Shown piece by piece: positions 42,772 to 54,645 of a DNA stretch of 64,000 nucleotides. The notes beneath the pieces were generated by a model, which was given only the letters and a program-made list of their open reading frames with translations, did no database searches and was not told the origin of the DNA. The first letter of the stretch is position 1. The number at the start of each line of letters is the position of its first letter. Origin of the DNA: Calamus simplicifolius (lineage: Eukaryota > Streptophyta > Magnoliopsida > Arecales > Arecaceae); the NCBI GenBank assembly GCA_900491605.1, contig UESW01001867.1, positions 1 to 64,000 on the forward strand. The letters are read 5' to 3'. Position numbers and translations under genes: made by a program.

Positions 42772-44410
42772 ATGGCAACACAAGTTGGATTATTTGCTGA
42801 AGGTCATTCTACGAATAGACCTCCACTATTTAATGGTTCAAATTATTCATATTGGAAAGCTAGAATGAGGATATTCATTCAAGCTTCTGATTATGAACTA
42901 TGGGGTGTTATAATTAATGGACCTAGTACACCCACACATGTTATTGATGGCACTATTGTTCCTAAGCCCGAAAGGGACTGGAATGATAATGATAGGAAGA
43001 TGGCACAGCTTAATGCTAAAGCCATGAATGTTTTATATTGCTCTTTAGATGCAAATGAATTTAATAGAATCTCCACATGTAATTCCGCAAAGGAGATTTG
43101 GGATAGATTAGAGGTTACCCATGAGGGTACCAACCAAGTAAAAGAATCTAAAATTAATATTCTTGTTCATAAATATGAATTGTTTAGCATGGAACAATCT
43201 GAAACCATTGCATGCATGTATACTAGATTTACTGATATTGTAAATGGTTTGAAAAGTCTTGGTAAGATATACTAACTCAAACTTGTTCGCAAAATTCTTA
43301 GGTCACTACCAAGATCATGGGAAGCCAAAATGACAGCAATCCAAGAAGCAAAGGACCTCAACACTCTACCCTTAGAGGAGCTTCTAGGATCACTTATGAC
43401 CCATGAGTTGACAATGAAGCAACATAGAGGAGGACACAAAGAAGAAGAAAGTGATTGCCCTCAAAGCTGCAAAAGAAGAAGAGAGCAGCAGCGATGATGA
43501 TAATGATGATGAAGAGACTGCTCTCTTAGCAAAAAGTTTAAAAGATTTATGAGGAGAAAGAAACCCTTCCACAAGAAGAAATTTGGAGCAAAGTGGGAAG
43601 GAGAAAAGGATAAGAACAAGGACAAGGACAAAGAAAAAGAGAAAGACCCCTTGACTTGCTATGAGTGTAATAAACCGGGGCACTTTAGGAATGAATGTCC
43701 TAAATTGAAGAAAGCCTACAAAAGAAAAAGAAGGCTTATGTGGCGACTTGGAGTGATAGCAATGAATCTTCTTCCGAAGAAGAAGAACAAAAGGAAGTCG
43801 CAATGTATGTTTTATGGCGGACGACAACGATGAGGTAAGTTCGAAACCCTTGCGATGAATTTGCTTTGATGAATTATTTGATGCTTTCAATGAACTTGTA
43901 GATGATTTTAAGATTTTGAAAAAGAAATATAAATCTCTGAAAATTGAAAACATAAACTTAATTAAAGAGAAAAATGAAGTGATGCTTGCAATTAAAGATT
44001 CAAAAGATAAAAGGGAAATATTTCTTAAAGAAAAGAATGATTTTACTCATGAAATTAATACACTAAAATCTGAAAACGAAAATCTGACAAAAGATTTGAA
44101 AAAGAAATGCAAACTCTATCTTTGGAAAATGAACAGCACATTGTAGAAAATGAATCTCTAAAGAAAGAAGTTAAAAATATAAAGATATTGTTGATAAATT
44201 CACCTTAAGTTCACTAAACTAAACATGATTTTAGATAGTCAAAAAGCAGTTTTTGACAAGGCTGGATTAGGATATAATACATTAAGAAAACAAAAATCTT
44301 TGAAAAACATTTTTGTACGTGCTAGCCAAAGTAACATCACTTGTTTTAAATGTAATTTAAAAGGGCATAAATCATTTGAATGTAATTTACAAAACCAAAT
44401 AAGAATTTAA
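42772..44410 (+). pseudogene. SIRE-like gag (frameshifted)
   Basis: ATG 42772 opens 167 codons (RPPLFNGSNYSYWKARMRIF, YELWGVIINGP, AKEIWDRLEVTHEGT), a UBN2-type copia Gag start, ending at a premature stop at 43273. Matching text continues in other frames: KILRSLPRSWEAKMTAIQEA, then a lysine-rich segment with knuckle CYECNKPGHFRNEC (about 43660). A coiled-coil-like Lys/Glu region follows (43916-44146), then a second knuckle CFKCNLKGHKSFEC (about 44342). At least three frame breaks are present. Confidence 0.88.
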
Positions 44411-44507
44411 ATTTTAAAGGGAAGAAAATATGGGTTCCGAAAGGAACAATATTTGTTGCTACTAACCATGAAGGACCCAAGAAAGCTTGGGTACCTAAAC
44501 ATAAAGT

Positions 44508-47500
44508 TTGATTTCATTGCAGGAATGTCTTGTGGCCAAGAGATCAAAGAGAAAGTGGTATCTTGATAGTGGCTGCTCAAGACATATGACGGGTGACAAA
44601 GAAGAATTCATCACCCTTGAAGAAAAGAAAGGAGGAGTTGTTACGTTTGGTGATAATGGTAAAGGTCAGATTATGGGCCTTGGTAAAATCCGTATAACTC
44701 CATCCACTTTATAGATAATGTACTTTATGTTGATGGTTTAAAGCATAACTTAATTAGTATAAGCCAATTGTGCGATAAAGATTTTAAAGTATCATTTGAA
44801 ACCTCTTTCTGCACAGTGTCTAATTCCATTGATAATAGCATTGTATTTACTGGTTATAGACATGGCAATGTTTACTTGGTTGATCTAGACAAATTATCTA
44901 TGAGTGATCATTGCTTAATTGCTAATGCTAATATGAATGAAATTGGATGGTTATGGCATCGTAGATTAGGTCATGCAAGCACACACCTAATTTCAAAACT
45001 AATTAAAATGGATTTAGTAAAAGGGCTACCTAAAATAGATTTTGAAAACAACAAAATATGTGATGCATGTCAATTTGGAAAACAAACAAGAAGTTCTTTC
45101 AAATCTAAAAATGTTGTTTCAACTTCTAGGCCATTAGAGCTACTTCACATGGACCTTTTTGGACCAACTAGAACCACAAGTCTAGGAGGAAAGAAATATG
45201 GTCTTGTGATAGTAGATGATTACTCTAGATTCACTTGGGTAATGTTTTTAGCTCACAAAGATGAGACTTTCTCGATATTCCTGAAATTCTTCAAGAAAGT
45301 CACAAATGAGAAAAACACTACCATAGTGTCTCTAAGAAGTGATCATGGAACTGAATTTGAAAATCACTTATTTGAAAGTTTTTGCAATGAAAATGGTATT
45401 AATCATAATTTTTCTGCACCTAGGACCCCACAACAAAATGGAGTAGTTGAAAGGAAAAATAGGACTTTAGAAGACATGGCCCGTACCATGCTATGTGAAA
45501 GTAAACTCCCAAATACTTTTGGGCGGAAGCTATTAACACAGCATGTTACATCTTAAATAGAGCTTAATAAGACCTATTTTAAAGAAAACACCTTATGAAT
45601 TATGGCATGATAAAAAACCAACATTAAATATTTTCATGCATTTGGTTGTAAATGCTTTGTTCACAATAATGGTAAAAATAATTTAGGCAAATTTGATGCT
45701 AAATCTGATGAAGGAATATTCTTAGGATATTCAACAACTAGTAAAGCATATAGAGTATTTAACAAGAAAACCTTAGTTGTTGAAGAATCCATTCATGTAG
45801 TTTTGATGAATCTTTAGCAACTCGTTCCGAAAAGTTTGATGATGAGGAAGATACAAACATAATTGAGAAAGATCTTGAAAAATTAAATATTGATGTATCT
45901 TCAGATCATGAGCAAGAAGCTAAAGATAATGATTCACCTAAGGATGATGATACTAACACTAATCATAATGATATGGATCTTCCTAGAGATTGGAGATACG
46001 CTTATAGTCACCCTAAGGAATTGATTATAGGTGATCCATCTCAAGGAATAAGAACTAGATCATCTATGAGAAATATTAGTAATCATCTTGCATTTGTATC
46101 ACAAATTGAACCTAAAACTATTGAAGAAGCTGAAAAAGATAATAATTGGATGTTAGCAATGCAAGAAGAATTAAATCAATTTACTAGAAATAATGTATGG
46201 ACATTAGTAGAAAGACCTAAAGATCATTCTGTTATAGGATCAAAATGGGTATTTAGAAATAAACTAGATGAAAATGGCATAGTAATTAGAAACAAAGCTA
46301 GATTAGTTGCAAAAGGATATAATCAAGAAGAAGGTATTGATTTTGATGAAACCTTTGCACCAGTAGCTAGATTAGAAGCCATTAGACTATTACTTGCATT
46401 TGCATGTCACATGAATTTAACTTATTTCAAATGGATGTAAAAGTGCATTTTTAAATGGATTTATAAATGAAGAAGTATATGTAGAACAACCACCAGGTTT
46501 TGAAGATCATGAATTTTCAAATCACGTTTTTAAATTGCACAAAGCATTATATGGTTTGAAACAAGCACCTAGAGCTTGGTATGATAGATTAAGTAAATTC
46601 TTAATTGAAAATGATTTTATAAGAGGAAATGTAGATAAAACATTATTTTTGAAAAGAAAAAGTAAAGATTTATTAGTAGTTCAAATATATGTTGATGATA
46701 TTATTTTTGGTGCTACTAACAATCTTCTATGTCAAGAATTTGCTAAGTTGATGCAGGGTGAGTTTGAAATGAGCATGATGGGAGAACTCAACTTCTTCCT
46801 TGGACTCCAAATCAAACAAAGCAAAGAGGGAATCTTTATCAACCAAACAAAGTACACAAGAGAAATACTAAAGAAGTTTGGTATGGAATCAATGAAACCC
46901 CTCGGAACACCAATGAGTCCTTCATGCAAGCTGGACAAAGATGAAGAAGGTAAGAAGGTTGATCAAAAATATTATCGAGGTATAATCGGATCCCTACTTT
47001 ACTTAACTGCAAGTAGACCAGACATAATGTTTGTTGTTTGCTTATGTGCTAGATTTCAATCTGAACCTAAAGAATCACATTTAATTGCTGTTAAAAGAAT
47101 ACTAAGATACTTAAGTGGAACAAAAAATGTAGGTTTATGGTATTCTAGAGACTCAACATTAAATCTGAATTGCATATTCTGATTCTGATTATGCTGGATG
47201 TAAGTTAGATAGAAAAGCACAAGTGGTGCATGCCAATTCTTAGGAAGTAACTTAATCTCATGGTTTAGCAAAAAGCAAAATTCAGTTGCATTATCAACTA
47301 CTGAAGCTGAATATGTTGCAGCTGGAAGTTGCTGTGCTCAAATCCTATGGATTAAGCGACAACTTGAAGACTATGGTATCACACTTGATAAAACACCTAT
47401 AAAATGTGATAACACAAGTGCAATTAATCTAACAAAAATCCAATTCAACATTCTAGAACAAACACATAGAAATTAGATATCATTTTATTAGAGAACATGT

Positions 47501-47635
47501 AACTAATGGAGAAATATGTCTTGATTATGTTAATACTGAAGATCAATTAGCTGATATATTTACAAAACCCTTGAGTGAAGAAAGATTCTGTTATCTTAGA
47601 GGAGAGTTAGGGATTTGTGATCCATTAGAATGAAT
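44508..47635 (+). pseudogene. SIRE-like pol: protease, integrase, RT, RNase H (broken)
   Basis: Protease: KWYLDSGCSRHMTGD with D at 44565. Integrase 44768-45556: HRRLGHAS and CDACQFGK zinc residues, then LLHMDLFGP, LRSDHGTEFEN and TPQQNGVVERKNRTLED, i.e. the DDE triad. RT: 45973-46440 (WVFRNKLDENG, KARLVAKGYNQ, FAPVARLEAIRLLLAFA) and 46535-47182 (YGLKQAPRAWYDRL, YVDD at 46688-46699, GSLLYLTASRPDI). RNase H 47183-47635 in shifting frames (TTEAEYVAAGSCCAQ, CDNTSAINLT, QLADIFTKPL). Frame breaks lie near 45556, 46440, 47180, 47220 and 47460. Confidence 0.92.
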
Positions 47636-47817
47636 TTGAAACCCCTAAGGAAATTTTATCTAAAATTCTTTCAAATCCTTGATCTTTAAGGAAATCTTAT
47701 CTAGAATTCATATCTAATTGATCTATTAAAATCCAATGATTATTTTATCAATTTTTATGATCAATATCCGGACACATTTCAGATTATCTGAAACTTTATG
47801 TTTTTGCTCTGAAATGG

Positions 47818-48010
47818 TCTCGGAGCCGACTCGGTCAGTATCGGAGTCGACTCCATGTTTCTGCTGAAACTCTGGAGCCGACCCCATCTGTGCGAGTCGA
47901 CTCCACTTCGGGATAAATTTCTGTGACTACCCGGAGTCGACCCCACACTTTGCGGGAGCCGACTCGAAGTGGTCCCAGGTCGATTTATCTAGGGCAGAGT
48001 CGACTCCTCA
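47818..48010. promoter_or_regulatory. Internal cluster of GAGTCGACTC palindromes between pol and the env-like region
   Basis: Seven or more GGAGCCGACTC / GGAGTCGACTCC / GGAGTCGACCCC motifs are packed in under 200 bp after the RNase H stop. They resemble the LTR cluster but the intervening sequence is different, so this is not a simple LTR fragment. The position could suit an internal promoter or RNA element for the 3' frame. Confidence 0.5.
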
Positions 48011-48104
48011 CTCATATCATCTCAAATCCTCAAATACTCTCTCCAAAATTTTCCTAACCTACCAAATCCTTAGAAATCCCTGATTAACCCTTCCACTAGA
48101 TCAA

Positions 48105-49550
48105 ATGGCCCCTAAAACCCGTGGTCTAGCCTTGGTGCGGCCGGGATGAAAAGGAAGAAGGCGGTGAAGAAGACTGTGAGGCGTCCCGCTCGTGAACCCT
48201 CTCCGAGCATGGATTCAACCTCATCCTCTTCACTCCAAGTGCTTCTCCTACTACGGCCCCATCTCAGGTAGATCGTCTTGCCGATAGAGTGATTACAACC
48301 GGGAGGAAAGGTTGATTTTGAATTATTTGAGGCAGAAGGTTTTCTTGTGGGGAGGCAGTTATTGAAATGGGATGGGAGAAGATATGTTCTTTAGATTGTC
48401 CAACCTACCCAGCCCTAGTTAAAGAATTTTATAAAAATCTATCAAGAGGAGACAATGGATTAGTAAGCATCATTAGAGGAAATAGAATAACTGTGACAGT
48501 GGATTTGCTCTCAAGATTGTTGGATCTTCCAGTGTCTGGTACTCTACTTTTTCACTGATGATAGAAGCCCAGCTCTATCAAGATTGCTTAACAGGGAATT
48601 GTTGGTTTTGAAGAAGTCTTTGCAAATCAACTATCCTTAGAATTAAGACTTCTCCATAACATTTGTAGTAGGATTCTATTCCCTAAGATTGGGAGATTTG
48701 ATATGTTTCTGAGAGAGATATCTTTGTAATGGATGCTATAGTGACTGGAAAACCTATCAATCTTCCGAGCATGATATTATGGTACATTGCTGACTGTGGA
48801 GCAAGAGAAAATCTAGTTTACCCTATGGCATGATTTAACTAAGATCTTTCAAAGCCAAGGGATAATCATTTCCGATAGTGAGCCAATGAGAAATTTAAGA
48901 CACACTGATTACTATAGTTTGGCCACTATTCATAGAATGGGTTTTGTGAAGAAGGATGGCAGATGGGAAAGGAAAAGTATGTTGGAAGATAGAGCCGCGA
49001 TGTTGAGGCACCTGGACCGTCAGTTAGACATTCATCTCCTGTACCTCCGAGCTCTTCTGTTCTGTCCGCTCCTTCTCCTGCTCCGATGGTTGATCAGTCA
49101 TCTTCTTCATCTGTCGGTTTTTCAGATCTTCAGTTAATGCAGCTTAAAGTCTTCTTGATGATCAGGCAGATAAATTGAAACAGAGTTTGACAATAAATTT
49201 ATGAATCTTAAAGAAACTCTTTATTCATTAGATGATCGGATCACCAAGATTGAATCTACTCTTAGCACTTCAACTGAGTCTTTAAGTGGAGATCTAAAGA
49301 ATATTTTTGAAGAACTTAAAGACATCTATGGAGATGGTGAGACTATGCAAAGTGCAATGCTGAACTTCAAGACAAATTTTAACTGCTTGTACTTTTGTAG
49401 ATGAAAGACTGAAAGATTATGTTAAGATTCAAACTGACGGAATGAAGAATATTATAGATCACTTAACAAGGATTGTAAGGACTCATTTTGATGTAATAGA
49501 TGTTAGTCTTTGCAATGTAATGAAGTTCATATTATGTTTTACATTTTGAT
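48105..49550 (+). pseudogene. Env-like/third-ORF region of the SIRE-like element (broken)
   Basis: ATG 48105 (MAPKTRGLALVRPG) is followed by a basic, Ser/Pro-rich segment. Text in shifting frames follows: LFEAEGFLVGRQLLKW, then 48367-48558 (LDCPTYPALVKEFYKNL, NRITVTVDLLSRLLDLP), then 48886-49137 and 49201-49404 (KETLYSLDDRITKIESTL), the last heptad-like. This resembles the 'putative plant transposon' domain found in the 3' frame of SIRE-type elements. No signal peptide or membrane span can be assigned with confidence. Several frameshifts make it inactive. Confidence 0.65.
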
Positions 49551-49933
49551 ACATTGATGTAATGAAAAGTCTGTTTTGAATGCAATGTAATCTGAGTTTG
49601 AATGTACTTCTCCTATTATCAATGAATCTCATATCTTGTTAAACATATCTTGAATGAATGAATGTGATTATGTTTGATGCTTCTCTACCTTTTTGTTGAT
49701 AACAAAAAAGGGGGAGAGTTTTATAACTATATATGCATGGGAGAAATTAAACTAATTGAATGAATGGAATACTTATTTGAATAAAAATGAATCACCTTTT
49801 ACATCTAATTGAATGAATGGAATATTATTTGAGTTTCATAGGGGGAGCTACCTCATTCAGGGGGAGCCTAACTATGAAAATAAAATAAATTCTTTAATCA
49901 ATCATGCATATACTCAATGTTTTTGTCATCATC

Positions 49934-49946
49934 AAAAAGGGGAGAT
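49934..49946 (+). other. Polypurine tract of the SIRE-like element
   Basis: AAAAAGGGGAGAT directly precedes the 3' LTR. A second, similar AAAAAAGGGGGAGAG lies at about 49705. Confidence 0.8.
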
Positions 49947-51635
49947 TGTTGGGGAGATTGTTGAGAAATTGTTGCCCCAATCTTATTGATTTTGATGATT
50001 ACCAAAAGCCATGAGTATATTAAAAGATGCAATGAGTTTATTTACATGAGCAATGAATTTATTTAGAACAATCAATGAGTATGTTAAGTATGACTTTAAT
50101 CAATTTGAAAGTAACTTCAAGCTCCATGTTTAAGCTTTCAAAAAGAAATTTTTATACTTCATATCTCAATCAATGAGTTTTTGGAACATTTCTTGAATTG
50201 ATTCCTAATGACAATTTTATTGTATTCAAGTCAAAAAATTGATTTAAAATGAATCTGGAATGAATTTCAAGTCAATCAGAAAATTCTCTGATTTTTGATA
50301 CGTTCCGGAGCCGACTCTAGAGTTTCAGAGTCGACTCCACTCAGTATACAGAGATGTCTGTTTGTTTCGAGTCGACCCATGTGATTTCTTGAGTCGACCC
50401 CTGATTCTGTCGAGCCGACTCCATGACTGTGTGAGTCGACTCCGCTCAGACACCAGAGGATTATTTTTCTGAGCACTTCGCGAGTCGACCCCTTGCTTTC
50501 ATGAGTCGACCCCCGACTGTCAGGAGTCGACACTTTATTTTCGTTGAGTCGACCCTTTAACTTTCTGAATATTTCTATTTTTGGTATCGCGTCTTCGAGC
50601 CGACTCGCCTAAAGCTGGAGTCGACTCCAACAAATCTGGGCATGATTTTTCTGAATGCCAACTCAGCGCCAACGGTAAGATTTTTCAATAACGACTATAT
50701 TTCTTTGTTTCTAACGGCTATATTTAGAATCTATAAATAGAGAGTCGTTTTCAAATCAATGACACATAGAGAGAGATACAAATCAAGAGAGAAAAAGAAA
50801 AATCTTTCAGAAAAAGAAGAAAAACAGAGCATCATTTGAAAAATCTGAGATTCAAAAATAGAGTGAAAGAAAAGGTGTGAAATCAAAGGAGACTTCATCT
50901 GTGCACAAGTTCATCAATCCAAGAGAAGTCTAGAAGAAAATCCAAGAGCTATTCAAGAGCAAATCAAAAGATTTTCAACATTCAAAGAAAGGAAGAAAAA
51001 GCTCAAATCCTTCTCAACTGCTTCAACTGTGAAGAATCGGAGCTGAGGCTTGATTCAATCTAGCAAGGAGAAGAGAAGAAGAAAAGAAGAAAAGCTCAAA
51101 AGCCAACCAACTACTAATCAGGCTTTTCTAAACCTTGTTCATTTATTTATTTGCTCATTGAGGAGCTGTGTATTTGAAAAACAATATTTCTTTTGTTTGT
51201 GTCTAGTTCAATCTGGGGGATTGAACTAGTGGAGGTAGTCTTACCTCGGTACAAGCTTGGTATAGCTTGTGTTAGGGTTTTTGTGCTGGTGAGCCTGGAA
51301 AACCGGCTGGGTTCGTTGTGATCCCGGGAAAACAACAAGTTTGAGTTGTGAGCTTGTAAAACAACTCGGCTGTAATAAAGGAAGATTATAGTGTGGACCC
51401 AAGTGAATCTTGGGAGTGGACGTAGGTGTTGGATATACCGAACCACTATAAAATCTTTGTGTTTGCCGTGTCTCCTTTATCTCTATCTCTATCTTTATCT
51501 TATTGATTGTATTTTGTTTTTGCATCAGCATTCACTTTCACTCACACTAAGCAAACAAATATCTCAAAAGGTTTAAATTTTTTAAAGAACCCAATTCACC
51601 CCCCCCCCCCCCTTGGGTTGTCATTTGGGCCAACA
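49947..51635 (+). repeat. 3' LTR of the SIRE-like element
   Basis: 1689 bp, TGTTGGGGAG to TTGGGCCAACA. Close to the 5' LTR, with isolated substitutions and a longer C-run (51599-51612). It includes 17 bp (CTTATTGATTTTG region near 49982) missing from the 5' LTR. The GAGTCGACTC cluster is at about 50308-50630. An overlapping minus-strand frame has no support as a gene. Confidence 0.92.
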
Positions 51636-51640
51636 ATTAC

Positions 51641-52742
51641 CATCCAATTAATGGAAGGCTAAGACTTAGTTATTCCCATAACTTTATCATTTTAAGGACC
51701 TAAAAATTTAGAGGGATTGACATTAAAGTGTGACATATGAAAGAGAATACATGGACCATAATCAAAAATCCTTCCACTAATTTATAAAAGGATTCATGAA
51801 CAATTAGTCCATGTTTACCAAAATCAGTCGTACTGATTCACCATAGGTGACATGGGCTAACTCGAATCATTGAGCTACCCAATCAATTCTGATCGACCAT
51901 TTTCCAGGTAAGTGAGATCATGGGATGGGTTCATCAGATTGATTAGATTAGCTTAAAGACTTGGGCTCACCACTGAGCAACAAATCAGGTTTATTTAGAT
52001 TTATGAACTAATCAATCTAACTAATTAGAGAGATCTAAAAAGAATGTAACCTAACTCAACTTTTGATTAGATTTAAGCTTTCTTTTTAGTCCAATTAATC
52101 TAAACTTAGGTCTAACCCAATTTAAGGATCAAACTCAAGCTAACCCATGACCCTTAAAACTTATGCAAATGATTTAAGATCTTTAAATCATATTTCTAAA
52201 TTTCTTCATTATTTAAGATAATTTAATTTTTCAATTAAATTTAATAAACTCTTAAATTTAAATAATTTTAAATTAAATATGTAAAATAAATTTTTAAAAA
52301 AATTAAAATATTTTATGATCATTCCATTAAAAAATAAGATTAAAATTATTTTAATCTATATTCTCTTCACTTTTCTTCTTCATGGGTCATGACATAAGTG
52401 GCATCTCTACAAGCCATAGAAGATCCCATTGAATGGAAAGAAAAGGTCTTTAAACCCTACTTCTTTCCTATGACCAAACGGCTTGGTGAATCCACCCAAT
52501 CCAAGTACTTGGCTTCCTATCAAAATAGCCTTCAAGTGCTCTCATCAGCCTATTGCACTCTCTAAGTCGTGGGTAGTTGGGCACCATGCACCGGGATACT
52601 ACCAGTAGCTTTCCTCATTGGTGCATCCCTGATATCCCTACCAGACGCTCATTGGGCACAATGATCTTGGGTACTACCAATAGCCTCCCCCATTGGACCA
52701 TCCTAGAATTAGAGCACGATAGAAACTAAGAGCACAAACCAG
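51641..52742 (-). other. Leader of the outer copia element, part 2
   Basis: Continues 40523-41027 after the nested insertion. AT-rich in 52140-52370. 52545-52720 has two copies of a GGGCAC(C/A)ATG...GGGTACTACCA(G/A)TAGC piece, about 100 bp apart. No coding frame seen. Confidence 0.6.
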
Positions 52743-52754
52743 GCTCCGGTACCA
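52743..52754 (-). other. Primer binding site of the outer copia element (diverged)
   Basis: The minus strand reads TGGTACCGGAGCC, two changes from TGGTATCAGAGCC, next to the 5' LTR at 52756. The changes fit an old element. Confidence 0.75.
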
Positions 52755-52755
52755 T

Positions 52756-54645
52756 TATTAGTTAATCTATTTGTAGGCAACATGTATGCATTTTAAAATT
52801 TTTTAAAATAAATAAACAATGAAGGAAATAAGATATTGGATCTAATCCAATATCAGCCTACAATAGGATCAATATATAAAATTATATATATAAGGTATAA
52901 AAGAAACGTACACAGATCAAATCTATGTAAATGCAAATAACATAGATCATATCTATATTTATGATCTAGTGTCTTAAATCATATCTAAGTCACCAGTAAC
53001 TATTGAATCTTTTACCTTGGATGCTTAATAACTCATGCAGTAATAAAAGGCGATGCTAGGAACAACTTCTGCAAGCCACATAAAGGTGTATGGCCTCTAC
53101 AGGTGATCCACACCGAGGTTCTGGTCCTGACCAGCCTCTTTGAAGTGCTAGCTCCTCTCTAAGGCTTTGATGATGAGATTTATTCTTTTCAACACTAAGG
53201 TTACTTTAGATTTGTCAAAAGGATGTATATTTTGGAAAAACATTTTACCCCAGACTTTATAGCCAGAATCCCTTTCACCCTAAAAAATTTCTCATCTTTC
53301 CAACGTTCCTTGAAAGATAAAGAAGAATCCTTCATCTTCTTTTTAACCGAAAACTGAAAAAGGTTAGAAGTTAAGGAAGAAACTCTTTCATCTTTCTTTA
53401 AAATTAAAAACCAAAAAAGGTTAGAAAATAAGGAATGAGGGATAATTAAGGAGAGGTCATTAACATCTATTTTAAATTCAAACTTAAAATTTTGAATTCA
53501 AAATTTAAACTTCAAACTTGAAATTAAAATGAGTTTGAAATTCAAATTCATAATTTGAATTTAAATGGATAAGTATATTAACATTAGGATTACCTAAATT
53601 TAAGCCCAAATCAAATCCTATTTGATTTGACCCAGATATTCATAGCTCAATCAAATTGAGCTAGCTAGCAATCGTATTGCTAATTTAATCCTTTAATTAA
53701 TTTACTAACATTTAGTTTTTCAATTATCCAGTCAGATAGAATTCTCTATGGTGTGTGACCCCATAGGTTCGAACACTAAGTCAGTAGCATTGAAACAGTT
53801 TCAATACTAATCGAAGTGGCCATCTAGAAATGACACCCGACGTCTAGATAGGCCAAAAGTTGCAGAGTAACAATCAAGAACCTTTGGCATATGGTTACCA
53901 TATAATTCATCCCTTTGACCTCAATGCTCAAGATGACTTAGATTTTAACTGCCAACCCTTAATCAGCTTATCCATAAAGTGTCTCAATCTTCACAAGTCC
54001 TGTGCCTTCTCACAAGGACTACCCTAGTCAAGGTTTTACTAAATCAAAACATAGTGAGATATTTACTCCAAAATATTTGGAGGGGTTAATCCCATCTTGA
54101 TCCACTCACTGCTCCACAAGTACTTTACTGCACCCAGAAACCTTATATCACTGGATTAAAAATTTAGGTAATCCAGCGTCAAAGTATAGGAGGTTGCTTG
54201 AAAGCTACCATAATAATCTTAGGTCAAAGAGACACTTATATCCATATTCCTTCACAAATACTTTTTGGCAGAAGAGTGTTCCATAAATTGATCACGTTCA
54301 GTGAGATGTTATACACCTTACCTGCATATCATACTAGTGTCGCCACACTCCTTGATAAAGTGGACAATCAACCCATATGATATACAATGACCTTTACTTG
54401 ATACATAGTTGTTCTATAACTACATATCATTTGATCGCGACTATTTTAAGGACTACTCAATAAACCCTCTCTTTATTGAATCGATTATGGTTTTAAGGAT
54501 TCCATCATAAAAGAATTTATTTCAGAAAGATGCAATGTGATGAACAGCCAAATAAATATTTTATTAATTAATAATTCATATATATTTATAATTTGCACAA
54601 TCATCTACATGTTAGTTGATTGGCTTTAGGACATAATTTACAACA
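52756..54645 (-). repeat. 5' LTR of the outer copia element
   Basis: 1890 bp, plus-strand start TATTAGTTAATC (terminal TG mutated to TA) and end AATTTACAACA. Matches 34662-36553 with many substitutions, plus an extra ATTATATATA at about 52880. Confidence 0.92.

Larger units (their letters stand above)
41028..51635 (+). mobile_element. SIRE/Maximus-like Ty1/copia retrotransposon with env-like region (nested)
   Basis: LTRs 41028-42710 and 49947-51635, ATTAC duplication, initiator-Met primer site at 42712-42724, gag, pol and a post-pol region with an env-like frame, then purine tract 49934-49946. The long Gag with two knuckles, pol order and extra 3' frame fit the SIRE lineage. Frameshifts and stops break every gene. 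It is younger than its host element because it lies inside it. Confidence 0.92.
34662..54645 (-). mobile_element. Ty1/copia LTR retrotransposon (outer element, ~9.4 kb without its insert)
   Basis: LTRs at 34662-36553 and 52756-54645 are flanked by CCTGG. The minus-strand primer site is 52743-52754 and the purine tract is next to 36553. Order on the minus strand is gag, protease, integrase, RT, RNase H, which defines Ty1/copia. A second retrotransposon (41028-51635) is inserted in its 5' leader. The coding region is broken by several stops and frameshifts. The LTRs differ by many substitutions and small indels, so this element is clearly older than the rDNA one. Confidence 0.93.
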
